From Clostridium manihotivorum (GTDB lineage Bacteria; Bacillota; Clostridia; Clostridiales; Clostridiaceae), in NCBI RefSeq assembly GCF_004015185.1, contig NZ_CP025746.1:310001-374000 (forward strand): a stretch of DNA of 64,000 nucleotides, read 5' to 3'. Both the position numbers and the translations under genes were made by a program. Each line of letters begins with the position of its first letter. The first letter of the stretch is position 1. The notes beneath the pieces were generated by a model that made no database searches, was not told the origin of the DNA, and worked only from the letters and a program-made list of their open reading frames with translations. Positions 17,658-27,109 of this stretch are shown piece by piece.

Positions 17658-17702
17658 AAAGGAGCTGTTAACTAATTATCTATAGTACTACAGCCCCTTT
17701 GG
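17658..17702. terminator. Terminator, mainly for the S8 peptidase gene
   Basis: AAAGGAGCTGT pairs with ACAGCCCCTTT. On the minus strand it follows the S8 peptidase stop codon directly. Confidence 0.75.
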
Positions 17703-17703
17703 T

Positions 17704-18897
17704 CTATATTAGTAGTTTATCTAAGTCAACAGTTCCATCCCCTTGGCAGTACCTAGGAAGATCATTAGGCTTTGCCGATATCTGCAGTAATGATCTCATA
17801 TCATTAAAGTTTAATGAAGGATTTTTTTCGAGAATAAGTGCGCAGATGCCGCATATATAAGCTGCTGAGCAAGAGGTGCCAGAATAAATAGCATAAGGTT
17901 CTGATAACTTTGTGGGATATAGTTTTAATCCATTTCTTTCAGAGATATAACTTGTATCACAATTTAAAGATTGGATATTAACACATCCTGCAGAGATCTC
18001 TGGCTTTTGTACCTTTCCAACAGGGCCGCAAGAAGAATATAAATAAGGTTTAACTGACTTATTTGTATCCAAGCCGCCTACAGTTATACAATACTTCAAA
18101 GTAGCTATTCCTCTCATAGAATATTCCACAGAAGGATTGCTACCTGCTGGTACTATAGGAATTAGGTTTTTAGAAACTGCTAAGTTCAATATTTTATCAA
18201 ATTGTTCTAGAAAAAATATGTTGTCATTTGCTAGTTCAAAGGGAAGTAAAATTAATCTTATGTTTTCATTTTCAGAAGAGGCTATAATGCTATCTAAGGC
18301 AAAAAGAATATCTGATACATATCCCTTCCCGGTACTATTAAAAGCCTTGTAGCAGTGGAGGCTGGCTTTTTCTGCAATTCCTTTATATAATCCGTTTGAA
18401 TTTCCACCGCTACCGCACAGTATGCCACTGATAAAGGTTCCATGACCATTGTCATCATAGGGGTACTTATATTGATTGATTAAATCATAGAAAGTATTTA
18501 TCTTATTTGAAGGGCTTAATAGGTCAGGGTGAGGAAATACACCGCTGTCTATTAAAGCTATCCCTATACCTCTACCAGTAAACTTGTATCTTCCTGAAAG
18601 GGTTATTCCATTTGCAGATGCGATACTTGACCCACATAACATACAATATCCGTCTAAGCTTATATATTCCACTTCAGGATATTCCATAAGTCTATCTATG
18701 GCTCTAGGAGATATTTCAGCAGTTATTAATTCCAGCCAATCTATTTTATTTATTATAGTTCCCTTAAAGGATGTAATCTTTTTTGTGATAGTATCACCGA
18801 ATTTTTTATATTTTATAATAACTCTATATCTTTTATAATATTCTTTAGAAAGATAATACCTTAAAGCAGTATCTAGCTTGCTTTTTAAAGAAAACAT
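17704..18897 (-). CDS. S8-family subtilisin-like serine peptidase
   Basis: The catalytic triad is present: Asp in IALIDSGVFPHPDL (near residue 115), His in DNGHGTFISGILCG (near 150) and Ser in GTSCSAAYICGICAL (near 340). An N-terminal inhibitor-like prodomain of about 85 residues precedes it, but there is no signal peptide, so it may act inside the cell or be exported by another route. Length is 397 residues. AAAGGAG precedes the ATG. It is monocistronic. Confidence 0.92.
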   Translation of the reverse strand: MFSLKSKLDTALRYYLSKEYYKRYRVIIKYKKFGDTITKKITSFKGTIINKIDWLELITAEISPRAIDRLMEYPEVEYISLDGYCMLCGSSIASANGITLSGRYKFTGRGIGIALIDSGVFPHPDLLSPSNKINTFYDLINQYKYPYDDNGHGTFISGILCGSGGNSNGLYKGIAEKASLHCYKAFNSTGKGYVSDILFALDSIIASSENENIRLILLPFELANDNIFFLEQFDKILNLAVSKNLIPIVPAGSNPSVEYSMRGIATLKYCITVGGLDTNKSVKPYLYSSCGPVGKVQKPEISAGCVNIQSLNCDTSYISERNGLKLYPTKLSEPYAIYSGTSCSAAYICGICALILEKNPSLNFNDMRSLLQISAKPNDLPRYCQGDGTVDLDKLLI

Positions 18898-19081
18898 GGT
18901 ACACTCCTTTAAATTGTTAAAAGATTTATTGTATTATAACTTCTCATAAGAATATTAGAATGGTCGAAGTTAGTAATGCTAAAATCTCATACAATATATT
19001 ATATGTTAGAGTGTAAATTTGCTATAGGGTATGAAAACTATAGTTAAAAAATTCGAAAATAATCTTTAATCTACATTATCT

Positions 19082-19894
19082 TTAAAAGTCTATACATTGA
19101 CCTATATCTATAATCTTAACTGATTCATCACCTAAGGACTCTAATCTAGAATGAGTTTCATTAAAATCTTCTAAGGATAATATGAAGGTCTTGTAGTGAA
19201 TAGGCACCATCTTAGAGCAATTCATCATTTTATACATCTTATAACTTTCTTCTGGAGTACAGTGCATATAGCAGAACCTGTCAGGTTTATAGCAGCCTAC
19301 AGGCATTAGTGCTATGTCAGCAGCTAAATCCTTAAACTCATCTGTAAAGGCAGTATCACCTGCATAAAATACTTGCTTGTCACTAGACTCAATTAAATAA
19401 GAGTTTGAATAGCTGACTTTTCCTATATAGAACCTTCTGCCATCATGATTGGCTTCTAATGCTTTCACTGATATGTTTTCATCTGAATAGGCTTCACCAG
19501 GACTTATAGTAAAAACCTTCTTAAAGCCTATAAGGTTCAATAATTTTTTATAACCTTTAGGACAAAGAACTATAGCATCTCTGTTCAATCTTTTTAGAGA
19601 TGGAAAGTTTATATGGTCTGTATGTCCATGAGATAGCAAAATATAATTTACTTTTAATCCTTTTATATCATCTGGTACCTTTACCTGTCTTTTTAGATGG
19701 CCTAAGAAAGAGTTAAATACAGGGTCTGTTATAACTATATTATTATTTATATTAATTAAAGCAGTGGCATGGCCTAACCAGCGAAGGGAGTTTTCTTTAA
19801 CTTTATCACTACAAGCTTTCTCCATTGGCTTAGCATAAGTCTTTATATTTTTCCATGCCATTTTAGACAAAAATGCAATGTTTGAAAATACCAT
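19082..19894 (-). CDS. MBL-fold metallo-hydrolase (UlaG/NAPE-PLD-like)
   Basis: A metallo-beta-lactamase-fold hydrolase with the metal-binding motif SHGHTDHINF (near residue 88) after WLGHATALININ and TDPVFN, and later DTAFTDEF and PIHYKTF ligand regions. This pattern fits the lactonase/phospholipase-D-like branch (UlaG, NAPE-PLD); the substrate is unknown. It starts 19 bases after the DMT transporter gene, so the two likely form an operon. Confidence 0.85.
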   Translation of the reverse strand: MVFSNIAFLSKMAWKNIKTYAKPMEKACSDKVKENSLRWLGHATALININNNIVITDPVFNSFLGHLKRQVKVPDDIKGLKVNYILLSHGHTDHINFPSLKRLNRDAIVLCPKGYKKLLNLIGFKKVFTISPGEAYSDENISVKALEANHDGRRFYIGKVSYSNSYLIESSDKQVFYAGDTAFTDEFKDLAADIALMPVGCYKPDRFCYMHCTPEESYKMYKMMNCSKMVPIHYKTFILSLEDFNETHSRLESLGDESVKIIDIGQCIDF

Positions 19895-19913
19895 ACTTAA
19901 TATCCTACCTTAT

Positions 19914-20348
19914 CTATCTTTTCCATTTAAATATTATTATACCAGTAATCATTATTATAACTCCAAGTATTTCGTTTAGACCAAAAGAAATTTTTTTGGT
20001 TTCAAAAAGGCCGAAAGCATCTATAAGAGCTGCGGCGGTGAGTTGGGCCACCAAGATAGTAGCTATAGAGTAGGTTGCACCTAAATTTTTTATTCCCTCT
20101 ATTACGGTAAAAATTATAATTACTCCAAGAACTCCGCCTAGTAGATATATTTTACTTACGTTTTTCACTGCTCTAAAGCTGCCTTTACCAATTGTAAGTG
20201 CAAGTATAATAGTTACTATAAAAGCAGACCCTTGTACTATTGCATTTGTTTCCCAGGTTCCGATTCTGGATTCCACTCGGGTATTAAACACACCTTGCAG
20301 GCTCATTGCTATTCCAGCTATTATAGAAAAAATAATTCCCATCATCAA
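19914..20348 (-). CDS. DMT-superfamily membrane protein, YdcZ/DUF606 family
   Basis: A 144-residue integral membrane protein with about five helices, of the DUF606 (YdcZ) branch of drug/metabolite transporters: IIFSIIAGIAMSLQGVFNTRV at the N-terminus, GGVLGVIIIFTVIEGIKNLG and VAQLTAAALIDAFGLF in the middle. Short members often act as pairs, but only one is present here. GAGGTGAT precedes the ATG. It leads the two-gene operon with the MBL hydrolase. Confidence 0.87.
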   Translation of the reverse strand: MMMGIIFSIIAGIAMSLQGVFNTRVESRIGTWETNAIVQGSAFIVTIILALTIGKGSFRAVKNVSKIYLLGGVLGVIIIFTVIEGIKNLGATYSIATILVAQLTAAALIDAFGLFETKKISFGLNEILGVIIMITGIIIFKWKR

Positions 20349-20359
20349 TAATCACCTCA

Positions 20360-20600
20360 AGAATTATTGTTACCATCAATAGCTATGACATATTCGTATT
20401 TTTTGCTCACTTACATGAATTGTTTTATATTTTTTAGCATAATTAGCAGTAAACTATTTAAAATGTAATGTTTCTAGGCAAAAGGCAAGTAAATTCTTGT
20501 TACACTGTATGTGATTTGATACTAATGGTGAATTTGTAAGCAAAGGATAGAGTTCTTTGTTTTTATTTATAAAATATTTATTATATGTAGAGGTTCAGAA
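20360..20600. other. Intergenic region, nothing recognised
   Basis: A+T-rich, between the dUTPase-like gene terminator and the DMT gene start. It should hold the DMT operon promoter on the minus strand. No repeat or frame is evident. Confidence 0.3.
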
Positions 20601-20605
20601 GAGAT

Positions 20606-20626
20606 AAAAAAAAGCCCTTAAAGGGC
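20606..20626 (-). terminator. Terminator overlapping the stop codon of the dUTPase-like gene
   Basis: On the minus strand GCCC and GGGC flank TTTAA, followed by eight T. The gene's TAA lies in the loop, so termination begins immediately at the end of the frame. Confidence 0.8.
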
Positions 20627-21094
20627 CAATTTACATAAGTTGTTTTTTAAAAATAGTTCTTCTATTTCTTTTTCTGAAAAGCAAAGGCTTATTCCAAGAC
20701 TTAGATAATCATCTAGTAATGTTTCATAGTGGTCTTTTGATGGAGATATTATTAAGTCATTAACATCTATGAACAAGTTTAAAAATTGATCGCTTAAACA
20801 ATAATCATTAGGTTTAATTATTAATTCCTCTATCTCATCGTATTTTTCATATATTCCAATAGTTAGAATACTGCTTAAACAATTTATGTAATTGTCTAAA
20901 ATTGAAGCTTTCACTAGTTTTGCATCTTTTTCAACCCAATACTTATAACATTTTGTATCTTCAGCTAATGCTCCTATCTTTATTTGAAGCTCTAAAAATT
21001 TTCTTTGTCTAAGTTTATAATCATTTAGATTTGGGTCGAGGATCAATGTCTTATTTAGTTCTTTTTGTCTTGTAAAAAACTTATTAAGATTCAT
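20618..21094 (-). CDS. Type 2 dUTPase-like protein, probably catalytically degenerate
   Basis: The protein resembles dimeric all-alpha dUTP diphosphatases (dUTPase_2, MazG-like fold): N-terminal MNLNKFFTRQKELNKTL, then QIKIGALAEDTKCYKYW and ILDNYINCLSSILTIGI align with the family blocks ELGELANE..FKFW and EEYVDxLHFLLSIG. The metal-binding acids are mostly replaced: ELGEL reads KIGAL, and ExxD reads DNYIN. The fold is likely but hydrolysis is doubtful. Length is 158 residues. GGGGGAT precedes the ATG. Confidence 0.7.
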   Translation of the reverse strand: MNLNKFFTRQKELNKTLILDPNLNDYKLRQRKFLELQIKIGALAEDTKCYKYWVEKDAKLVKASILDNYINCLSSILTIGIYEKYDEIEELIIKPNDYCLSDQFLNLFIDVNDLIISPSKDHYETLLDDYLSLGISLCFSEKEIEELFLKNNLCKLAL

Positions 21095-21099
21095 ATGTA

Positions 21100-21565
21100 T
21101 ATCCCCCTATCTTCTTGGGCAATTGCCACGATAATATTGTACAAAATCTTTTGAAAAATGAAAAGTTCAGTAAACGAATACAGTTTAAAAATATTTTATT
21201 TTCTAAAAAAATATATAAATTTGACAATTAAAACATAAACTAATAATGTCACGCATTTTTTTACTATACAATAAAATATTATATTTTTTGCTACATGGAA
21301 TTATAGAAAACTTTTTAGCCACACCTAGTATAAGATGACTTAGAATAGCTTTCTGAGATATAAAGTTTAACAAGAGAAACTATGGTTGAGACAGAATAAT
21401 TGATAAGGGTAGCTTTTATGGTTAGAAGCTTAATGTAAGCTGAGTAATAAAAAGTATCTATTAGATATATCGACCGTATACTAAAAATATTTATGTATTG
21501 ATTTTTACAACAATATAAAATGATATTTTTATATGTATTAATATTAAAAATAATAAAATGCTGCA
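21100..21565. other. Intergenic region, no credible gene
   Basis: A minus-strand frame of 83 codons spans 21315-21566 but is dominated by Tyr/Ile/Ser runs expected from A+T-rich noncoding DNA and lacks a ribosome binding site. Nothing else is seen. Confidence 0.35.
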
Positions 21566-21570
21566 CTAAA

Positions 21571-21663
21571 GATATACCACTTCAACAACGAAATCATTTT
21601 CAAGGCTCTCTAAGTTATTTAGAGGAGATCATGAAAATAGAGATTTCATAACGAAGTGGTACA
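21571..21663. repeat. Palindromic element with TACCACTTC/GAAGTGGTA ends
   Basis: TACCACTTC at 21575-21583 pairs with GAAGTGGTA at 21653-21661; inside, CGAAATC and ATTTTCA pair with GATTTC and TGAAAAT. The ends match the outer arms of the composite family A elements at 9970-10212 and 62010-62160. Confidence 0.7.
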
Positions 21664-21857
21664 ACTATATAATATCAGTACAGCATTCTATTGATTTAAT
21701 TTTTTTGTTTAATAATATTATTGGAATTAAGTATTTATTCAGAAAATGCTATATGATGGCACCTTTAGAACTAAAGCATCAGATGATTAGCTACTCAATT
21801 TCAATAGGCAATTTTAACAACTCTTAGCTTAAAGAAGCTTTGTATTCTACGAATAAA

Positions 21858-22406
21858 CTAATAAGACTTTAAGTTGTAAGTCTTTATAATCATGTCTTTT
21901 TTATTATTTACAGGCTTCCATAACTCTATTCTGTCTATCTTGGCCATATTGTAAAAGCCCTCAGTTTTTGCAGTACTGCAAGCAATATCATATTCTTGTT
22001 TTTTCCACTCTCTCTGAGCAAAGTTGGTATTGGCTAGAGAAACGTGTAAGTCCCATTCATTTATATTGTCTCTAACTGAAAAACCATGTAGTTTTAAGGT
22101 GTCGTTTATATTTCTAGATAGTCTTTTTATATACCCTTTATTTTCAACCTTTAAGTTTACTGATTTATGAGGTTCTCCAAAGCAAATAATATCTTTAAGT
22201 TCAACTTTAAACTTTTTATATGGTCTAATTATTTTAGAGATAACTTCATCCAATTTGTCTAAGTTTGGGTTTTCTACCACCTCTAATGTTATATGTAGAG
22301 TAGGTAGGTTTTTATAAAGCCTATACTTCTTAGAAATACTTTTTTGTATAGGTTCTATTGATTTATAGGAGTCATCATCAAATAGCGCAACTAAATAATA
22401 CCTCAT
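21858..22406 (-). CDS. 2H phosphoesterase / 2'-5' RNA ligase family protein
   Basis: Two HxT/S motifs mark the active site: H38-I-T40 in PTLHITLEV and H121-V-S123 in DLHVSLANT. The length of 182 fits the RNA ligase-like 2H group (LigT/ThpR, YjcG), which opens 2',3'-cyclic phosphates or seals 2'-5' ends. The biological substrate is unknown. GAAAGAGG precedes the ATG. It is transcribed alone on the minus strand. Confidence 0.85.
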   Translation of the reverse strand: MRYYLVALFDDDSYKSIEPIQKSISKKYRLYKNLPTLHITLEVVENPNLDKLDEVISKIIRPYKKFKVELKDIICFGEPHKSVNLKVENKGYIKRLSRNINDTLKLHGFSVRDNINEWDLHVSLANTNFAQREWKKQEYDIACSTAKTEGFYNMAKIDRIELWKPVNNKKDMIIKTYNLKSY

Positions 22407-22566
22407 CTTTAACCTCTTTCAATACAATTCTCATTTAACATACAGACTTTGTTATAAATTATAACATATTACAAGGTATAAAAAAATATAGGAATACTTA
22501 AAATAGATATGCAAATTACAATTTTGCGAAAATTTAAACATATAGCATTTAGAGGAGGATAAGAAT

Positions 22567-22731
22567 ATGAAACATAATGATAGTATAGGATGTGTAGTTA
22601 CTGAATGCAAATATCATGCTAAAGATAAAAATTACTGTAGTCTGGACCAAATAATGGTTGTAAAGCATGCATCAAGAGCTGAAAGCGTTGAATCAACAGA
22701 TTGCGGAAGCTTTGAAGAAGAAGGAAGATAG
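22567..22731 (+). CDS. DUF1540 small Cys-rich protein
   Basis: A 54-residue protein with four Cys in the DUF1540 pattern (IGCVVTECKYHAKDKNYCSL and TDCGSF), likely a small zinc-binding fold. AGAGGAGGAT lies 6 bases before the ATG, and a terminator follows 6 bases after the stop. Members are widespread in spore-formers; function is unknown. It is too short for many gene callers but is well supported here. Confidence 0.9.
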   Translation: MKHNDSIGCVVTECKYHAKDKNYCSLDQIMVVKHASRAESVESTDCGSFEEEGR

Positions 22732-22736
22732 TTTGT

Positions 22737-22765
22737 AGGACGGTGCTTAAAGCACTGTCCTTTTT
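22737..22765 (+). terminator. Terminator after DUF1540 gene
   Basis: AGGACGGTGCTT pairs with AGCACTGTCCT, followed by five T. Confidence 0.92.
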
Positions 22766-22894
22766 CACTGTCTAGGAACCGATGGTTAATAATAAAGAGC
22801 CCACAAAGTACCAATGAAAAAGAACTTGTCTTTTTCGTAGGAAGGTATAGTTTATTTCTACATAAAACAAGCAATATCAAGGGCTTACAATGGA

Positions 22895-22995
22895 TTTTTA
22901 GTATAAACAGTAAAGAAATAAATCTTATTTACCTACTAGATTTTCCTCACATACATTTCAAAAGTCAGATTAACTAAAAACAAAATAGACTCACC
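22895..22995 (+). repeat. Repeat family B, diverged copy
   Basis: Keeps AAACAGTAAAGAAATAAAT, CTACTAGATTTTCCTCACA, TACATTTCAAAAG and a worn 3' half. It lies downstream of the DUF1540 terminator. Confidence 0.65.
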
Positions 22996-23024
22996 TACGA
23001 TATTTTTCTCGTATATACTTATAG

Positions 23025-23114
23025 GCTATGTTTAATAACATTGTTGAAATTAAGTGGTTATTAAAGCGTAGTATGGACGACCAATTAATTTAAACACAGC
23101 ACTTTAACATAGCA
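23025..23114. repeat. Repeat family C, palindromic element
   Basis: A 90-base imperfect inverted repeat: GCTATGTTTAATAACATTG at the left pairs with the reverse of CACAGCACTTTAACATAGC at the right, and AAATTAAGTGGT with ACCAATTAATTT. The apex is GCGTAGTATGGACG. Partial copies occur near 21712-21765, 56790-56825 and 60525-60570. Confidence 0.7.
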
Positions 23115-23119
23115 TAAAA

Positions 23120-23650
23120 TTAATATAGAAAAAAAGGTCGATGAAAAGGGTTTCGTAACAAGCGTTTTTTATCTTACAATGATTACCTGTATAAATTAAT
23201 TCTTTTAGAAAGTATAATTGGAAGCTGATAAAAGATTACAACCTTAAGGAATATTTTGGGAATGTTAGCCTAAATATAAAGTGTTAACTTTTTTAAAACA
23301 CTTGAATATATATGTATGTATGAGTATGGATCGATTAAGTAATTAAGAGGTTTTGGCTAATATATAAATATTTAAAAAAATTCATGAATATTTTTTGATA
23401 ATAATACATAAATATACAAAGTTGTTTGGTGATTTCATAAAGGTACATTTTTCCAAGCAATCAATGTAAAAAATCACTTTAATTATTATTACGTTATGAT
23501 ATAATGGAAACTATGGACAAGTGCTTTATTTAGTGAATTTTGACAATATGTGATGTATAAATTTGTTGAAATTTGTAAGGCATTATTTGGATAATTGTTC
23601 TTTAGATAGGGGAATTTATATATATATTATAAAATATGTGAGCAAGGGTG
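23120..23650. other. Upstream region of murA, no gene seen
   Basis: A+T-rich DNA. A TTGACA occurs at 23539-23544 but without a well-spaced -10 box. No riboswitch or frame is evident. Confidence 0.35.
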
Positions 23651-23657
23651 AAGTAGT

Positions 23658-24920
23658 ATGGAAAGGTTAGTTATAAATGGAGGCTACAAGCTTAGGGGAA
23701 GAGTAGAAATTGCTGGTGCAAAAAATGCAGCTGTAGCTATATTACCCGCAGCTATATTAGCAAGTGAAGGAAAATCTTTAATAGATAATATACCAGACAT
23801 TGAGGATGTTCACTGCTTAGAGAGAATACTTAAAGGCTTAGGATGTTCAGTAAACAAGATAGATAATAATACTTTAGAAATAGATGCAACAGATATAAAT
23901 ACACTAGAGGCATGCACTGCAGATGTTAGAGCAATGAGAGCTTCTTACTATTTTATAGGAGCTTTGCTTTCAAGATTTAAGAAAGCTAAGGTAGATTTAC
24001 CTGGAGGGTGTCCTATAGGAGTTAGACCAATAGACCAGCATATTAAAGGCTTTGAGGCTATGGGAGCAGAAGTTATCATAGAGCATGGCGCTGTCAATAT
24101 TAAAGCGGATAGGCTGGTAGGAGCTAACATATTCTTTGATGTTGTAAGTGTTGGAGCTACTATAAATGTTATGATAGCAGCAACTATGGCTGAAGGAGTA
24201 ACTGTTTTAGAGAATGTTGCAAAGGAACCTCATGTAGTAGATGTAGCAAACTTTTTGAACTCTATGGGAGCAGATATAAAGGGTGCGGGAACAGATGTTA
24301 TAAGAATAAGAGGCGTTGAATCAATGAAGGGCTGTAATTATAGTGTAATACCTGACCAAATAGAGGCTGGTACTTTTATGATAGCAGCAGCTGCAACTAA
24401 AGGTGATGTTACTTTAACAAATGTAATCCCAAAACATCTTGAATCAATTTCAGCAAAATTGCTTGAAGCTGGCGCAATAGTAGAAGAAGGCGACGACAGT
24501 ATTAGAGTAGCTGTTGATAAACCACTAAGAGGAGTTAGCATAAAGACATCTCCATATCCTGGTTTTCCAACAGATGTTCAACAGCCTATGTCTACGCTTC
24601 TTTGTGTTGCAAGCGGAAGAAGTATGATAACAGAAACAATATGGGAAAGCAGATTAAAGCATCTTGATGAACTTAAGAAGATGGGTGCATCTGTTAAGGT
24701 AGAAGGCAAGGTTGCTGTTATAGAAGGAGTAAGCAAGCTTACTGGCGCAATAGTAAAGGCTACGGACTTAAGAGCTGGAGCTGCTATGGTTATAGCTGGC
24801 TTGGTTGCTGAGGGAAGAACTGAAATATGCAGTATTGAGCATATTGACAGGGGATACCCACATATCGAAAAGAAATTTAGAGAACTAGGTGCGGATATAT
24901 ACAGAATAGAAGAAGAATAA
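23658..24920 (+). CDS. murA: UDP-N-acetylglucosamine 1-carboxyvinyltransferase
   Basis: MurA transfers enolpyruvate from PEP to UDP-GlcNAc, the first committed step of peptidoglycan synthesis. The 420-residue EPT fold is complete: catalytic Lys22/Asn23 in GAKNAAVA, the fosfomycin-target Cys118 in [25 protein letters not shown] and the late [17 protein letters not shown] motif. Many clostridia carry two copies; this one is followed 25 bases later by a walJ-type gene, so they may be co-transcribed. Confidence 0.97.
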   Translation: MERLVINGGYKLRGRVEIAGAKNAAVAILPAAILASEGKSLIDNIPDIEDVHCLERILKGLGCSVNKIDNNTLEIDATDINTLEACTADVRAMRASYYFIGALLSRFKKAKVDLPGGCPIGVRPIDQHIKGFEAMGAEVIIEHGAVNIKADRLVGANIFFDVVSVGATINVMIAATMAEGVTVLENVAKEPHVVDVANFLNSMGADIKGAGTDVIRIRGVESMKGCNYSVIPDQIEAGTFMIAAAATKGDVTLTNVIPKHLESISAKLLEAGAIVEEGDDSIRVAVDKPLRGVSIKTSPYPGFPTDVQQPMSTLLCVASGRSMITETIWESRLKHLDELKKMGASVKVEGKVAVIEGVSKLTGAIVKATDLRAGAAMVIAGLVAEGRTEICSIEHIDRGYPHIEKKFRELGADIYRIEEE

Positions 24921-24945
24921 AAAATAGAATCATGGGGGAAGAAGC

Positions 24946-25737
24946 ATGATATTTTGCTCATTATACAGTGGCAGCAGTGGCAATAGTATCTTTGTACGCT
25001 CTGATAGCGGCAAGATACTTATTGATGCTGGGCTACCAGGAAAGAAAATAGATGAGGCTTTAATTGCAATAAAAGAAAATCCTTCTGAGATAGATGGAAT
25101 ATTTATAACCCATGAGCATTCAGATCATATAAAAGGAATAGGTGTTTTATCTAGAAAGTATAATATTCCAATATACGCAAATGAACAAACTTGGAATGCT
25201 ATGGAGAATCTAATAGGTAAGATAAAAGAAGATAATATTAGAGTTATAGATAAGAGAAGTGTTGTTGGAATCAAGGATTTAGAGGTTAAGTGCTTTAATA
25301 TACCCCATGATGCGGCAGGGCCTATGGGGTATACTATAAGATCAAAGGGAAAGGCTGTAAGTGTAGCTACGGACTTTGGTACTTTTACAGAAGAAATAAA
25401 AGAGAATATAAAAGATTCTGAAGTTATACTTTTGGAAAGTAATCATGACATACAAATGCTTAAATACGGCCCATACCCATATCCTTTAAAAAGAAGAATA
25501 TTAAGTGAAATAGGGCATCTTTCCAATGAGGACTGTGGAAAGGCTATTGTAGATATTTTAAAGGATGAGCCTAAAAAGATAATTTTAGGACATTTAAGTA
25601 ATACAAACAATCATCCTGACTTAGCTTTTCAAACAGTTTTAAATGTTTTAAATGACAACAATATAAGAGATGGTAAGGATGTTTATTTAACGCTAGCAGA
25701 TAGACATAAACCAAGTAGTTATATCGAACTTAAATAA
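24946..25737 (+). CDS. WalJ/YycJ-type MBL-fold hydrolase
   Basis: A metallo-beta-lactamase-fold protein with the YycJ hallmarks: N-terminal SGSSGNSIFVRSDSGKILID, metal ligands in THEHSDHIKGIG (His near residues 57-62), FNIPHDAAGPMGY, VATDFGTFT, ESNHD and LGHLSNTNNHPD. YycJ/WalJ is thought to link wall metabolism and DNA replication in Firmicutes; its nuclease or hydrolase substrate is not settled. It lies 25 bases after murA and 23 bases before the CxxH/CxxC gene, an arrangement that supports this identity. Confidence 0.9.
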   Translation: MIFCSLYSGSSGNSIFVRSDSGKILIDAGLPGKKIDEALIAIKENPSEIDGIFITHEHSDHIKGIGVLSRKYNIPIYANEQTWNAMENLIGKIKEDNIRVIDKRSVVGIKDLEVKCFNIPHDAAGPMGYTIRSKGKAVSVATDFGTFTEEIKENIKDSEVILLESNHDIQMLKYGPYPYPLKRRILSEIGHLSNEDCGKAIVDILKDEPKKIILGHLSNTNNHPDLAFQTVLNVLNDNNIRDGKDVYLTLADRHKPSSYIELK

Positions 25738-25760
25738 CTAAATAAGAAAGGTATGATATA

Positions 25761-25934
25761 ATGAGCAGTTATATTGAGAAACTAAGTTGTGGAGATCACG
25801 TTGACATGGCTATAGATGAGTACATAGATGAGTATGAAACTTTTCCAAACCTTGAAGGTATTGATGATGGAAAGTGTAGTTATTGTGAATTAAAAGCCAT
25901 ATATAAAATCAGCGGCAGTACCTCAGAGGAATAA
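25761..25934 (+). CDS. CxxH/CxxC small protein (YyzF-like)
   Basis: A 57-residue protein with the family layout C-G-D-H then VDMAIDEYIDEYETFPNLEGI and, near the end, C-S-Y-C followed by ELKAIYKI. The CxxH and CxxC pairs probably bind one zinc. In Bacillus the homologue sits beside the WalJ/HtrA genes, as here. AGAAAGGT lies 9 bases before the ATG. Function is unknown. Confidence 0.88.
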   Translation: MSSYIEKLSCGDHVDMAIDEYIDEYETFPNLEGIDDGKCSYCELKAIYKISGSTSEE

Positions 25935-26113
25935 CATAAATCAATATTGATGTTTTAAGCGTATTAGTTATATTTTATATAAATAATATGCTTTGTAATT
26001 ATGGATTAACATATAATTTTCGTATAAGTAGCAAAATTCTAATTATAATCTTGAAAAACATAAAAGTAATTAGTATAATTTCAATAGAATAACAATAAGA
26101 AGGAGATATAAGA

Positions 26114-26617
26114 ATGAGTTTATATAGTCAATGGACAGATATGGTTGTAGAGTATGTTAAAACTAAGGGAGAAGAGGCTTTTTGGGTAGAGTATAGTGAT
26201 ATAGAAAGAAGAGTATATACTGACTTACTTGCTGCTCATAATACAGTAAAGAAATCTACTATAGCAGAGTTAGCTAAAACTTATAACACAACAACAGAGT
26301 TTATCATGGGATTCGTTGATGGTATAAACGAAAGTCTTAAAAATCCATATGATCTTGAAACTGTAGAAGCTGATCAGGAATTAGCTTTTGATATTAACTT
26401 TGAACAATTATACTTTAACATGCTAGATGCTAAGGCTGACTATCTTTATGAACTTCCACAATGGGAAGGAATATTCTCAGTAGAAAAGAGAAAAGAGATA
26501 GCAGTTCAATATAGAGAATCAAAGATTGTTAGAAATGAAAATAAGATAGGCAGAAACGATCCATGTCCATGTGGAAGTGGAAAGAAGTACAAGAAGTGCT
26601 GTGGTAAAGCTGAATAA
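26114..26617 (+). CDS. SEC-C motif protein
   Basis: A 167-residue cytosolic protein. The C-terminal 20 residues are a classic SEC-C zinc motif, [16 protein letters not shown], as found in SecA and many small proteins. The N-terminal 140 residues are acidic and helical ([22 protein letters not shown]) and match a clostridial family without assigned role. AGAAGGAGAT precedes the ATG. A terminator follows. Confidence 0.85.
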   Translation: MSLYSQWTDMVVEYVKTKGEEAFWVEYSDIERRVYTDLLAAHNTVKKSTIAELAKTYNTTTEFIMGFVDGINESLKNPYDLETVEADQELAFDINFEQLYFNMLDAKADYLYELPQWEGIFSVEKRKEIAVQYRESKIVRNENKIGRNDPCPCGSGKKYKKCCGKAE

Positions 26618-26672
26618 TTAGATTACTATGTTTAGCTATTACTAAGGTTTGCAATATCTAATATAGAGAGAA

Positions 26673-26702
26673 AGTTCAGTAGATCTACTACTGGGCTTTT
26701 TT
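26673..26702 (+). terminator. Terminator after SEC-C gene
   Basis: AGTTCAGTAG pairs with CTACTGGGCT, followed by six T. Confidence 0.85.
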
Positions 26703-26754
26703 GTTTATTAAGACCAGTATGAACTTTTTGCTGGCTAAGCCTTTTAATATTAAG

Positions 26755-26885
26755 GCTTTAGAATGGTTATGTAGGGTGAACAGTAAAAAATATTATGCTG
26801 CCTGACAGATTATACTCATATGAATTTGGAAAGGCACATGTGCAAAAATTCACTAAAGAAGGTAGCTTTAGCAAGTTTTTATGTA
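26755..26885 (+). repeat. Repeat family B
   Basis: Shows GAACAGTAAAAAATATTAT, CTGCCTGACAGATTATACTC, GAATTTGGAAAGGC, GTGCAAAAATTCACTAAAG and GAAGGTAGCTTTAGC. It follows the SEC-C gene terminator, as other copies follow theirs. Confidence 0.75.
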
Positions 26886-27109
26886 TAGCAATTCTCTTAA
26901 AAGTATTATGAAGAAGCTTACATTTTTCGTATATAGGATTAAAATAAAAAAATAACAAGAATGGTGCAAAAGCATTAATAAGTTAGCAACAATGACGATA
27001 ATTACATATATAACCTGCAGATACCTGCGTCCATAATTAAAGAAGCGGCAATGATGTTACGAAATGGAGGCAGTTATGCTACTATATAGATTAACATTAG
27101 GAGGATGCT

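Noticed and set aside
21315..21566. Minus-strand frame of 83 codons
   Set aside because: Rich in Tyr, Ile and Ser as expected from A+T-rich noncoding DNA, no ribosome binding site, and it runs up to a palindromic repeat.
22632..22880. Minus-strand frame of 82 codons across the DUF1540 gene
   Set aside because: It covers the well-supported DUF1540 gene and its terminator on the other strand.
26767..26958. Minus-strand frame of 63 codons
   Set aside because: It lies inside repeat family B and the sequence is not conserved as a frame in the other copies.
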